NCBI GenBank assembly: GCA_929200455.1
Contig: CAKMZR010000048.1
Coordinates: forward strand, 1 to 9,813
Reading direction: 5' to 3'
Source of the DNA: an uncultured Alphaproteobacteria bacterium
GTDB taxonomy: Bacteria; Pseudomonadota; Alphaproteobacteria; CAKMZR01
DNA: 9,813 nucleotides
The notes beneath the pieces were generated by a model. It made no database searches and was not told where the DNA came from. It saw nothing but the letters and a program-made list of their open reading frames with translations. The position numbers and the translations under genes were made by a program. Positions 1 through 7,152 of this stretch are shown piece by piece; positions within the stretch are counted from its first letter, which is position 1, and every line of letters begins with the position of its first letter.

Positions 1-269
1 AGGAGTCTTTGCGTTTCTATTTCGTCTTGTTCTTTTTGGATGAGTTCTTGTTGTTCTTTGATTTGTTTTTGTATTCCTGACTGCAGGGCTTCGACTTGCG
101 TTCTAAGGGAGGTGAAGGCGAGTGATTGGAGTTGGACTTTTTCGATATTGACAATTCCGATGGAAAGGGAGGGTTTGCTGGGTGTCTCTGAGGAGTCTTG
201 TGCGAGTGCGTAGCTTGTTATGGGGATAGCGAGGAATATGATTAAGGAGCGTAGGAAGTGTTTTGTCAT
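1..269 (-). CDS. skp: Skp/OmpH-family periplasmic chaperone, N-terminal part (gene runs off the left edge)
   Basis: Reading the minus strand from the ATG at 269 gives 89 codons with no stop before the window edge, so the C-terminal part is missing. Residues 1-23 form a signal peptide: basic start (MTKHFLR), hydrophobic core and an ALA cleavage site before QDSS. After a short polar linker comes IGIVNIEKV at about 37-45, matching the first beta strand of OmpH/Skp proteins, and then a Gln/Glu/Lys-rich stretch (about 56-89) with coiled-coil character, as expected for the first tentacle helix of Skp. Skp trimers hold unfolded outer-membrane proteins in the periplasm and deliver them toward the BAM complex, and the gene normally follows bamA, as here. 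No clear Shine-Dalgarno sequence precedes the ATG. The 71-nt gap after bamA shows neither a convincing promoter nor a terminator. The family call is firm; the name skp rests on context plus the N-terminus only. Confidence 0.88.
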   Translation of the reverse strand, partial: MTKHFLRSLIIFLAIPITSYALAQDSSETPSKPSLSIGIVNIEKVQLQSLAFTSLRTQVEALQSGIQKQIKEQQELIQKEQDEIETQRL

Positions 270-340
270 GATTACGAGCGGTTTATAGGTTTTGAGGATA
301 CACCCCTTATACTTAGCACGAGAAAGGGTTTTTAGGGTAA

Positions 341-2638
341 TTAATTTATGTGTCCGATGGTAAAAAGGAAGCCACGTTCTTCATCGAGGTCTTCTTTTAT
401 GGCGGTGCTGCTGAAGAGCATGACGAGAGGACCGATGGGTGTGACCCATTCGAATCCGAAGCCGTAGCCCATGCGGATGCTTCCTGTATCGACGACATTT
501 TGGTTTTTGTCTTCGATTCCTGTGACGGTCCCGATATCGGAATAGACGATGCCTTGAATATTGTATTCTTTTGGGAATCCGAGGTCGAATCGCACGGAGA
601 GAGAGAGGATGGCGAAGTTTTGTCCGCCGAGGTTATCTTTTGTGCTGCTGTCGCGAGGCCCGACTCCTGCGAAGTCGAATCCGCGTAGGGTGAATCCGCC
701 TTTATAGAAGCGGTCGACGAGTCGTACATTTTGTCCTTCGAGTCCTGAGATGTGTCCTGCATTGATTCTGGCCCCGAGGATGGTGGATGGTGTGAGGGGG
801 TAGTAGGCTTGAGTACTTCCTTGGATTTCGATGTACCGAGCGTCACCTGGTGTCATGGCGTATTCTGAGGAGAAGGAGATTCGGTATCCTGAGGAGGGGT
901 TAATATTTTTGTCCCGTCTGTCGTAGGAGATATTTTGTTTGAGGGAGGTGACGAGGGTTTCTCCTTTTTGGGATTTGACGTAGATGCTGCTGGCATCGGA
1001 GATGTTGGAGACGGTACGTTTGTCGATGGTGTAAGTCCAAGACTGTCGTAGGAATTCGCCGAGTTCGTAACCGAAGGAGACGGAACCGCCATATCGGTAG
1101 AAGTCGTAGGTTCTGTATTTTGAGGATCGGTTATCGGAAGAGAAGAGTCGGAAGGTGGAGGAGACGTGAGAATCGAGGAAGTAGGGTTCGTGGTAGAAGA
1201 TGGTTCCTGAGAGTCTTTGGGAGGAGATTTGCCCTTCGATTCCGACGCTATTTCCTGTTCCGAGTATATTTTGTTCAGAGAGGGATCCTTTTGCGATAAT
1301 TTGTTCTGTTGTGGAGTATCCGACGGCGAAGCTGACTTTGTTTGAAGGTTGTTCTTTGACGGAGGTATTGAGAATGACGCTATCTGGGAAGGAGCCTGGG
1401 ACGGTGGATACGTTGACATCTTTGAGGTATCCGAGATTTTGGATACGGGAGACGGATCGTCGAATTCGGGATGAGTCGAAGATGTCGCCTTCTTGGAGTC
1501 GCATTTCTCTTCGGATGACGTTGTCCCAAGTTCTGCTGTTTCCTTGTATATTGATTTTTTCGATGAAGGCGGTGCCGCCGCTTTGGGTTGTGATGGTGAC
1601 ATCGACGGTGGAATTTTCTTCGTTGAAGGAGAGTGAGGGCGTGGCTTGAGCGAAGGCGTAGGCGTGGGTTCCGAGGTATTCTTGGATGCGTGTGAGGGAG
1701 TCTTGAATTTTTGAGTTGTTGTAGACTTGGCCTTTACTGTAGGCGACGAAGGGTTTGAGTGAGGAGGGGGAGATATCTTGAATATCGCTGACGATGGAGG
1801 TATCTCCGAAGCGGTAGAGAGGACCTTCTTCGATGGTGAATGAGATGTAGAAGTCTGTACCTGAGGGGCTAAGTTCGACTTGGGGTTCATGAATTTTGGC
1901 ATGAGGGAAGCCGTGATTTTTGTAGTACCGTGCGAGGAGGTCGCGGTCGACGGCGACGCGTCCTTGGTCGAAGGTGGTTCTGCTTCCGACGAATCTGTAC
2001 CAAAAGTCTTCTTGAGAAGAGATGGCATCGAGTAGGGTGCTGTCGTTGATGTGTTTATTTCCGATGAAGACGATGCGTTGGATACTGGCGAGAGGGCCTT
2101 CATTGATTTCGAAGACAAGGTTTACACGGTTATGTTCGAGAGGGATGACTTTGGGTGTGACTCTGGTGGCGAAGCGTCCACTTGCGGAGTAGAGTTGTAG
2201 TATGCGTTTGACGTCTTGCTGTACATTTCTGACGGTATAAGTTCCTCGTGGTTTTGAGGAGAGTGAAGCGAGGAGGGGGTCATCTTTGATGCGACGATTT
2301 CCTTCGATGACGACATAGTTGATGTGAGGATTTTCGCGTACTTTTATGGTGAGGATGGAGTCTTGCAAGGAGAAGACGATGTCATTGAAGTATCCGGTAT
2401 CGAAAAGTCTTTTGAAGGCGCGGTTGAGGGTATCGGGAGAGATGACTGTACCGAGCGAGAGGTTGATTTGATTTTTGATGGTTGCATGTTCGATTCGTTG
2501 ATTTCCGGTGACGACGATTTGGGTGATGAGAGCGGGTTTTGTGATGAGCGATTGGGCAAGAGCGGGGGTCGCGAGGAGGGTCCATCCAATGATGGCAAGA
2601 GAGATGACGGTGAGGAGACGAGATTGTAAGGATTTCAT
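341..2638 (-). CDS. bamA: BamA, outer-membrane protein assembly factor
   Basis: This is the 765-residue central component of the BAM complex, which folds and inserts beta-barrel proteins into the outer membrane. A signal peptide spans residues 1-28 with cleavage after ALA before QS. Five POTRA repeats follow at roughly 38-104, 105-182, 185-275, 278-355 and 358-435, the last opening with IEKINIQGNSRTWDNVIRRE. The rest is the Omp85 barrel, with the conserved loop-6 motif RGF at 652-654 (LRGFDFAGVG). Length is normal for alphaproteobacterial BamA. The ATG at 2638 is preferred over upstream in-frame codons because it begins the signal peptide and overlaps the rseP stop in an ATGA; no good Shine-Dalgarno sequence is visible, so translation is probably coupled to rseP. 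The C-terminus reads FLFTIGHIN: the usual beta-signal spacing is present, but the last residue is Asn, where Phe or Trp is typical. Identification is certain. Confidence 0.98.
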   Translation of the reverse strand: MKSLQSRLLTVISLAIIGWTLLATPALAQSLITKPALITQIVVTGNQRIEHATIKNQINLSLGTVISPDTLNRAFKRLFDTGYFNDIVFSLQDSILTIKVRENPHINYVVIEGNRRIKDDPLLASLSSKPRGTYTVRNVQQDVKRILQLYSASGRFATRVTPKVIPLEHNRVNLVFEINEGPLASIQRIVFIGNKHINDSTLLDAISSQEDFWYRFVGSRTTFDQGRVAVDRDLLARYYKNHGFPHAKIHEPQVELSPSGTDFYISFTIEEGPLYRFGDTSIVSDIQDISPSSLKPFVAYSKGQVYNNSKIQDSLTRIQEYLGTHAYAFAQATPSLSFNEENSTVDVTITTQSGGTAFIEKINIQGNSRTWDNVIRREMRLQEGDIFDSSRIRRSVSRIQNLGYLKDVNVSTVPGSFPDSVILNTSVKEQPSNKVSFAVGYSTTEQIIAKGSLSEQNILGTGNSVGIEGQISSQRLSGTIFYHEPYFLDSHVSSTFRLFSSDNRSSKYRTYDFYRYGGSVSFGYELGEFLRQSWTYTIDKRTVSNISDASSIYVKSQKGETLVTSLKQNISYDRRDKNINPSSGYRISFSSEYAMTPGDARYIEIQGSTQAYYPLTPSTILGARINAGHISGLEGQNVRLVDRFYKGGFTLRGFDFAGVGPRDSSTKDNLGGQNFAILSLSVRFDLGFPKEYNIQGIVYSDIGTVTGIEDKNQNVVDTGSIRMGYGFGFEWVTPIGPLVMLFSSTAIKEDLDEERGFLFTIGHIN

Positions 2639-3762
2639 GGTGAGATAAGTCGGAAGATATCGCCATAAGTGACGTAAAGGAAGAGGGCGATGAGGAGTGA
2701 GAGTCCGATGATGGTGAGGGTTCGCTGCCATTGTGGATTGACGGGTTTTCCTGTGAGGGCTTCGATGAGAAAGAGAGCGAGATGTCCTCCATCGAGTACG
2801 GGAATGGGAAGGAGGTTGAAGATGGCGAGATTGATGGACCATATAGCGATGGTCATGGCAAGAACGATAATTCCGCCTTGGACGGCTTCGCGTGCCATGG
2901 AAGCGATGCCGAGAGGCCCTGCGAGTTCAGCTTCGGAAGAAGCGGAAGGTCGGGATTGAGAGGTTGTACGGACTCCGAGGAAGTTGCTAAGACTCTCGCC
3001 GATGAAGAAGCTGACGCGGTATGCGGTGAGAGCGGCGTTTTTGGTGGCGTCGAAGAGTGAGTCTTTTTCGAGTCGCCCTTGAGAGGCGGTGATTCCGATG
3101 ACGTAGAAGGTTTGGTTATCTCTGACGATTTTTTTGGGTGTGACGGAAAGGCTGAGGGAAGAGTTGCCTCTGGAGACGATGAGAGGCGAGGGGAGATCTT
3201 TTGATTTTTGGATGGCGTTTCTGAGTTCTTCGAAGCTGAAGATGGGTTGGTTGTTGTAGTGGGTGATGATGTCGCCGGTTTTGATTCCGGCACGTTCTGC
3301 GGGAGAGTTCTGGTGTATGGCACTTAATCCGGCTTCATTGTAAGGAGCGGGAACGTAGCGGCCGTGGAGAGAAAAGACGAGAACGAAAATGATGAGAGAG
3401 AAGATGATATTGGCAAGAGGTCCGGCAATGACGATGAAGGCACGTTGCAGCAGGGGTTGCAGGGGGAAGGCGAATTTTCTTTCTTGGGGGGGTATATTTT
3501 TGATGGCACTTGGGTCTAGGACGGCTTCGCCGCCGAGCATTTTGACGTAGCCTCCGAGGGGGAGGAGAGAGAATTGCCACATGGTACCTTTTTTGTCGAA
3601 GAATCCGATGATGCGAGGACCGATTCCGATGGCGAAGACTTCGACTTTTACGCCACATATTCTTGCGGCGAGGAAGTGTCCGAGTTCATGAACGAAGACG
3701 AGGGGTATGATGACGACGGCGAAGGATAAGAGGAAGGAGAGGAAATTGAAGAGGGTATCCAT
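2635..3762 (-). CDS. rseP: RseP-type site-2 zinc metalloprotease (M50)
   Basis: A 375-residue inner-membrane protease that cuts substrates within the membrane. In other proteobacteria it cleaves anti-sigma factors such as RseA and clears remnant signal peptides. The first membrane segment carries the zinc motif HELGH at 25-29. A second segment (about 108-131) contains AGPLANI, and a PDZ domain at about 139-215 includes SPAERAGIKTGDII. The third segment is followed by NLLPIPVLDGG (316-326), supplying the third zinc ligand Asp324, and a last helix lies at about 350-366. There is one PDZ domain rather than the two of E. coli RseP, as is common in alphaproteobacterial and other short members. An AAGGA ribosome binding site nine bases before the ATG overlaps the dxr stop codon. 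Its TGA overlaps the bamA start. The substrate cannot be told from this window. All catalytic residues are present. Confidence 0.97.
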   Translation of the reverse strand: MDTLFNFLSFLLSFAVVIIPLVFVHELGHFLAARICGVKVEVFAIGIGPRIIGFFDKKGTMWQFSLLPLGGYVKMLGGEAVLDPSAIKNIPPQERKFAFPLQPLLQRAFIVIAGPLANIIFSLIIFVLVFSLHGRYVPAPYNEAGLSAIHQNSPAERAGIKTGDIITHYNNQPIFSFEELRNAIQKSKDLPSPLIVSRGNSSLSLSVTPKKIVRDNQTFYVIGITASQGRLEKDSLFDATKNAALTAYRVSFFIGESLSNFLGVRTTSQSRPSASSEAELAGPLGIASMAREAVQGGIIVLAMTIAIWSINLAIFNLLPIPVLDGGHLALFLIEALTGKPVNPQWQRTLTIIGLSLLIALFLYVTYGDIFRLISP

Positions 3763-3771
3763 AAGAGTTTT

Positions 3772-3776
3772 TCCTT
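3772..3776 (-). promoter_or_regulatory. Ribosome binding site of rseP, overlapping the dxr stop
   Basis: AAGGA on the minus strand, nine bases before the rseP ATG at 3762. It shares two bases with the dxr TAA stop (3775-3777), so ribosomes finishing dxr sit directly on the rseP initiation site. This supports the chosen rseP start and co-translation of the two genes. Confidence 0.7.
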
Positions 3777-4968
3777 ATTGGGCATGGAGTGAGGAGTAGG
3801 AATATTTTTCGATGATGTTGCGGGCAGTGTGTGCGACTTCATGAGCGAGGGCGAGTGTTTCTTGAGGGTTGAGGGGATGTTTTTGTGTGATGTGGTGTTC
3901 CATGGTGGATTGAATGGAGGGTGTGATGGCTCCGAAGGGTATCAGTTGTTCGAGGAAAGCGTGAGCGGTGACATCGCTTGCGACCCAATAGGCGGTACGG
4001 AGAGCGGCACCGTGCCTGGAGGCTTTTCGTGCCAAATCGAGAGCGGGGTAGCGTTCATGGTTGGGTTTTGAGAAGGAGAGGGTATGCTGAGAGAGATCGA
4101 GATTTTTGAGGGGCAGTGTCATGCGTTTGGGGTATGCGAAGCTGTGAGCGATAGCGATTTGCATATTGGGATTGCTGAGCATGGCGGTCTGGGTTCCGTC
4201 TGGATAGTGAACGAGGGCGTGAACGATGCTTTCGCGATGCAAGAGGACATGAATTCGGTCTTCGGGGAGTCTGAAGAGCATGGAGGCTTCGATAATTTCG
4301 AGGCCTTTATTGACCATGGTCGCGGAATCGACGGTGATTTTGTCGCCCATAGGCCAAACGGGGTGGTTGAGGACTTGTTGGGGTGATGCGTGGAAGAGTT
4401 CTTCGAGGGGCATATCGCGACAAGCCCCACCTGATGCGGTGAGGGTGATGGAGTGAAATTGGTGGGGTTGGGAGAGGAGTTGGAAGATTCCGTTGTGTTC
4501 GCTGTCGACGGGGATGATGGTTGTGTTGTGGAGGCGTGCGGTTTCGAGGAGATGTTCTCCGGAGCAGACGAGACATTCTTTGTTGGCAAGGGCGAGTATG
4601 GTCGTGGAGGAGAGGAGTTTGGTGAGTATGGGGAGGGCGTGATAGAGTCCTGAGATTCCCATGAGGGCCCAATCGTATGGTTCTGAAGCGAGTTTGAGGA
4701 GTTCGTCATGGCCTCCGAAGACTTGGCAGGAGGGCAGGAGGGTGTGGAGGGCGTCTTTGAGTATTTTTGCGGACTTTTGGTCGTGCATGCCGATTTTGAG
4801 GGGTTTGAATTGGAGAGCGAGGTCTCGCATGGTTTCGATATTTTTGTTTCCGACGAGGGTAGCGAGTGTGAAGGGTTCTTGAGAGGCTTTAAGGACGTTC
4901 ATGGTGGAAGCCCCGATGGTTCCGGTGGCACCAAAGACGGCGATCTTTCTGGGAAGGGAAGAATTCAT
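3775..4968 (-). CDS. dxr: 1-deoxy-D-xylulose 5-phosphate reductoisomerase
   Basis: A 397-residue cytosolic enzyme (E. coli Dxr has 398) that converts DXP to 2-C-methyl-D-erythritol 4-phosphate with NADPH, the committed step of the MEP isoprenoid pathway. Visible motifs are the nucleotide-binding GATGTIG (13-19), LANKE (127-131), metal ligands Asp155 and Glu157 in VDSEHN, Ser179 in TASGG, His202 in HPVW, and SATMVNKGLE (215-224) with Asn220, Lys221 and metal ligand Glu224. All active-site residues known from E. coli have counterparts. The C-terminal part is divergent: the usual LNAANE motif reads AYWVASD (326-332), the usual LG-x-PDM reads LSNPNM, and HPQS reads HRES. The ATG at 4968 overlaps the cdsA stop as ATGA and puts the nucleotide-binding motif at the expected distance; a TTG ten codons upstream is the only rival. 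The Shine-Dalgarno sequence is weak, suggesting coupling to cdsA. Its product feeds UppS, encoded two genes upstream. Confidence 0.97.
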   Translation of the reverse strand: MNSSLPRKIAVFGATGTIGASTMNVLKASQEPFTLATLVGNKNIETMRDLALQFKPLKIGMHDQKSAKILKDALHTLLPSCQVFGGHDELLKLASEPYDWALMGISGLYHALPILTKLLSSTTILALANKECLVCSGEHLLETARLHNTTIIPVDSEHNGIFQLLSQPHQFHSITLTASGGACRDMPLEELFHASPQQVLNHPVWPMGDKITVDSATMVNKGLEIIEASMLFRLPEDRIHVLLHRESIVHALVHYPDGTQTAMLSNPNMQIAIAHSFAYPKRMTLPLKNLDLSQHTLSFSKPNHERYPALDLARKASRHGAALRTAYWVASDVTAHAFLEQLIPFGAITPSIQSTMEHHITQKHPLNPQETLALAHEVAHTARNIIEKYSYSSLHAQ

Positions 4969-5831
4969 AATGTGACGACGTCCCAAAAAGCGATACAAAA
5001 GGCCATAGTGGGAATGGAGAGGATATAGCTGTCGAATCTGTCGAAGAGTCCGCCGTGGCCCGGAATGAGTTTGCCGGTATCTTTGATATTTCGTTTTCGT
5101 TTGAGGAATGAAATGATGAAGTCGCCAACTTGTGAGGCGAGGCTTATGGAAATGGCACTCAGCATGACGGGAATGGGGAGGTTGAGGAAGGAGTTAGGTT
5201 TGAGTCCTGGGTGTTGTGAGGACAGGAGGGCCCCGATGAGGGCGAACGCGACGGCAAAGAGGAGTCCCCCGAGGCACCCGGACCAGGTTTTTTTTGGGCT
5301 TATATTTTTGGCGATTTTGGGTCCTTTGAAAGTTTTTCCGACGATGTAAGCCATAATATCGGTAGAACTGACCACGAGAACGAGCCAAAGGGTGAGGAAC
5401 AAGCCATTTTCATTGTATCGTATGGAAGCGAGAGAGACAAGGGTAATGGGGAGTATAAAGAGTCCGCCTATGTAGACGAAGTAGAATTCTTTTTTGTGGG
5501 TTGACGAGATGGTGAGTCCGATGATGCAGAGGAAGAGGGCAGTTCCGAGAGCGGGTGGTGCACCGTAGAGTGCGTAGACGGAGAGGGAGAGGATGAGGGA
5601 TCCTCCGAGGAGGATTGAGAAGGTGAAGTGTTCGTTTGCGCGGGCAAGGAGTATCCATTCGCGAACGAGGAAGGGGGTGAGTGCGAGGAGAGCGAGGATG
5701 AAGAGCCATCCTCCGTAGAGTATGGGAATGGCGGCGAAAGTGATCATGACGAGGGCACTGAAGATGCGTTTTTGCCATTCTTGACGTAGCCATTTATGAG
5801 AGAATTTGCTGATACTAGATGGTATTTCCAT
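4965..5831 (-). CDS. cdsA: Phosphatidate cytidylyltransferase (CDP-diglyceride synthase)
   Basis: A 288-residue multi-pass inner-membrane enzyme that joins CTP and phosphatidic acid to give CDP-diacylglycerol, the precursor of all phospholipids. The family signature is complete at residues 241-267: SFLKRKRNIKD, then IPGHGGLFDRFD, including the Lys-Asp pair at 250-251 and the metal-binding Asp264 and Asp267. Before it lie a series of hydrophobic segments and a conserved SPKKTWSG block typical of CdsA. The ATG at 5831 is chosen because the family's N-terminal block begins just after it (about residue 16, WLRQEWQKRIFSA). The open frame continues 94 codons further upstream, but that part is a low-complexity shadow of uppS. 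The start lies inside uppS, giving a 17-bp overlap, with a GGA-type ribosome binding site about nine bases upstream. Its TGA overlaps the dxr ATG. Identification is certain; the start is likely. Confidence 0.96.
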   Translation of the reverse strand: MEIPSSISKFSHKWLRQEWQKRIFSALVMITFAAIPILYGGWLFILALLALTPFLVREWILLARANEHFTFSILLGGSLILSLSVYALYGAPPALGTALFLCIIGLTISSTHKKEFYFVYIGGLFILPITLVSLASIRYNENGLFLTLWLVLVVSSTDIMAYIVGKTFKGPKIAKNISPKKTWSGCLGGLLFAVAFALIGALLSSQHPGLKPNSFLNLPIPVMLSAISISLASQVGDFIISFLKRKRNIKDTGKLIPGHGGLFDRFDSYILSIPTMAFCIAFWDVVTL

Positions 5832-6549
5832 AGCGTCTATTCCGTTTTTTGTAGAGCTCGAGGGTATGTGTGATGGTGTTGATGGTGACGTCTGGCCAGA
5901 AGGTATCGACGAAGAAGAGTTCGCTGTAGGCGGCTTGCCAGAGTAGGAAGTTGCTGATTCTTTTTTCTCCTCCGGTACGTAGGATGATGTCTGCCGAGGG
6001 AGCGGAGTGGAGTTGGAGTTGAGAATGGAAGAGTTTTTCGTTGATGTGTTCGGGTAAGATTTTGTGTTGAGCGACTTGGAGAGCGATATTGCGTGTTGTG
6101 GAGACGATATCATCTTTGCCGCCGTGATTGAGGGCGAGATAGAGGTTCATGCCTTGGTGATGAGCGGTGGATTGTTCTGCTTTTTGGATGAGAGAGAGGA
6201 GGGATTGGGGGAGAGAGTTACGATTTCCGATGATGCGGAAGCGGATGGAGTCATTATGGGTATTATAGATGAATTGGGAGAGAGTGTGTTCAAAAATGCT
6301 CATGAGTGCACCGACTTCTTCTTGGGATCGTTTCCAATTTTCGGTAGAGAAAGCGAAGAGCGTGAGATGTTTTATACCGAGATTGCTTATGGGGATGATG
6401 AGATTTTGGGCAACGAGGGCTCCTTTTTTGTGGCCTTCTATTCTGGGTAGGTTGTGTAACTTTGCCCATCGTCCATTGCCATCCATGATGATGCCAAGAT
6501 GGAAGTCGTGTGGGAGGTTGAAGGTGAGTGGTTTTGTGTTGGTTTCCAT
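5815..6549 (-). CDS. uppS: Undecaprenyl diphosphate synthase (cis-prenyltransferase)
   Basis: A 244-residue enzyme that extends farnesyl-PP with eight isopentenyl-PP units into C55 undecaprenyl-PP, the lipid carrier for peptidoglycan and surface polysaccharides. The catalytic motif HLGIIMDGNGRWAK puts the essential Asp at 23, equivalent to E. coli Asp26. His40 (RIEGHKKGA) matches E. coli His43, FAFSTENWKRS lies at 65-75, and the IPP-binding RTGGEKRISNF begins at 191, giving Arg191, Arg197 and Glu210 where E. coli has Arg194, Arg200 and Glu213. ALNHGGKDDIV replaces the more usual ALNYGGR form, a minor variation. It starts 33 nt after frr with a GGAAG ribosome binding site six bases before the ATG. 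Its last 17 bases overlap cdsA. Length and motifs leave little doubt, although exact product chain length cannot be read from sequence. Confidence 0.97.
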   Translation of the reverse strand: METNTKPLTFNLPHDFHLGIIMDGNGRWAKLHNLPRIEGHKKGALVAQNLIIPISNLGIKHLTLFAFSTENWKRSQEEVGALMSIFEHTLSQFIYNTHNDSIRFRIIGNRNSLPQSLLSLIQKAEQSTAHHQGMNLYLALNHGGKDDIVSTTRNIALQVAQHKILPEHINEKLFHSQLQLHSAPSADIILRTGGEKRISNFLLWQAAYSELFFVDTFWPDVTINTITHTLELYKKRNRRYGNTI

Positions 6550-6555
6550 GGAGTG

Positions 6556-6560
6556 CTTCC
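6556..6560 (-). promoter_or_regulatory. Ribosome binding site of uppS
   Basis: GGAAG on the minus strand, six bases before the uppS ATG at 6549, inside the 33-nt frr-uppS gap. It fixes the start of uppS. No promoter or terminator is apparent in the gap. Confidence 0.65.
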
Positions 6561-6582
6561 AATCGGGAAGATCGGGTGCATA

Positions 6583-7137
6583 TTATATTGATGAGAGGTC
6601 ATCTTTTTTCTTATCAAGTTCTGCGTCAATAAGGTTGGTGATTTTGTCTGTGAGTTTTTGGAGGTCATCGGAGACGGCTCGTGCTTCATCTTGAGAGATT
6701 TTGCTATCTTTTTCATTTTTTTTGAGGACGTCCATACCGTCTCTACGAATTTGTCGGACGGCGACTCTGCATTGTTCTGCGTATTTCCCTGCCATTTTTG
6801 CGATTTCGCGTCGTCTTTCTTCTGTCATTTCGGGAAGGTTGATGCGAATGACTTGTCCTTCAGTGATGGGTGAGACGCCGAGGGAGGAAGCGAGTATAGC
6901 TTTTTCGACGTGAGGAACGACATCGGCATCCCAGACTTGTATGCTTAGGGTTCGTGCTTCGACGACGGAGACGCTTGCGAGTTGGCTGAGTGGCATTTGG
7001 GAACCGTATGCGTCGATGCGTAAGGATTCGAGTATGGAGGGATGAGCTCTGCCGGTTCTGAGGCCGCTGAGTTCTTTTTTGTATTGTTCGATAGATTTGT
7101 TCATACGTTCTTCCATCTGATTGATGTCGAAAGTCAT
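6583..7137 (-). CDS. frr: Ribosome recycling factor
   Basis: A 184-residue cytosolic protein (the family is usually about 185) that, with EF-G, splits ribosomes after termination. Recognisable blocks are ELSGLRTGRAHP (22-33), YGSQMPLSQLASVSVVEAR (44-62), the WD and VEKAI region (69-81), EMTEERRREI (103-112) and VAVRQIRRDGMDVLKK (125-140), followed by DSKISQDEARAVSDDLQKL in the C-terminal helix. Two starts are possible: ATG at 7155, overlapping the pyrH stop as ATGA, or ATG at 7137. The second is chosen because it gives the family's usual N-terminus and has an AAAGGG ribosome binding site nine bases upstream. The first would put that purine run inside the coding sequence and add MKGSLI, which has no counterpart in the family. 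Genes pyrH and frr are adjacent in most bacteria. Confidence 0.97.
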   Translation of the reverse strand: MTFDINQMEERMNKSIEQYKKELSGLRTGRAHPSILESLRIDAYGSQMPLSQLASVSVVEARTLSIQVWDADVVPHVEKAILASSLGVSPITEGQVIRINLPEMTEERRREIAKMAGKYAEQCRVAVRQIRRDGMDVLKKNEKDSKISQDEARAVSDDLQKLTDKITNLIDAELDKKKDDLSSI

Positions 7138-7146
7138 GATGAGAGA

Positions 7147-7152
7147 CCCTTT
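7147..7152 (-). promoter_or_regulatory. Ribosome binding site that decides the frr start
   Basis: AAAGGG on the minus strand, nine bases before the ATG at 7137 and immediately after the alternative ATG at 7155. Its position favours the downstream ATG. It touches the last base of the pyrH stop codon, which would let ribosomes finishing pyrH re-initiate on frr. Confidence 0.7.

Noticed and set aside
303..329. Possible terminator between bamA and skp: CCCTT at 304-308 pairs with AAGGG at 324-328.
   Set aside because: The stem is only five pairs with a 15-nt loop, and no T-run follows on the transcribed strand. The neighbouring ACCCTAAAAACCCT is a direct, not an inverted, repeat.
350..688. Plus-strand open frame of 112 codons opposite the end of bamA; similar frames occur at 4084-4386, 6064-6450 and 7042-7326.
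   Set aside because: All are antisense shadows of conserved genes, with no domain signatures.
853..2118. A 421-codon open frame on the minus strand inside bamA, very rich in Ser, Pro and Thr.
   Set aside because: It is a shifted frame of bamA. Its odd composition is what C-rich codons give when read out of frame, and it has no start signal or recognisable domain.
2639..2842. N-terminal extension of 68 residues on BamA.
   Set aside because: It is an out-of-frame reading of the rseP end, rich in Arg and His. A standard signal peptide starts at the ATG at 2638.
5832..6113. N-terminal extension of 94 residues on CdsA, since the frame is open upstream of 5831.
   Set aside because: The extension lies wholly inside uppS, is Ser/Thr/Pro-rich like the other shadow frames, and the CdsA family begins just after the ATG at 5831.
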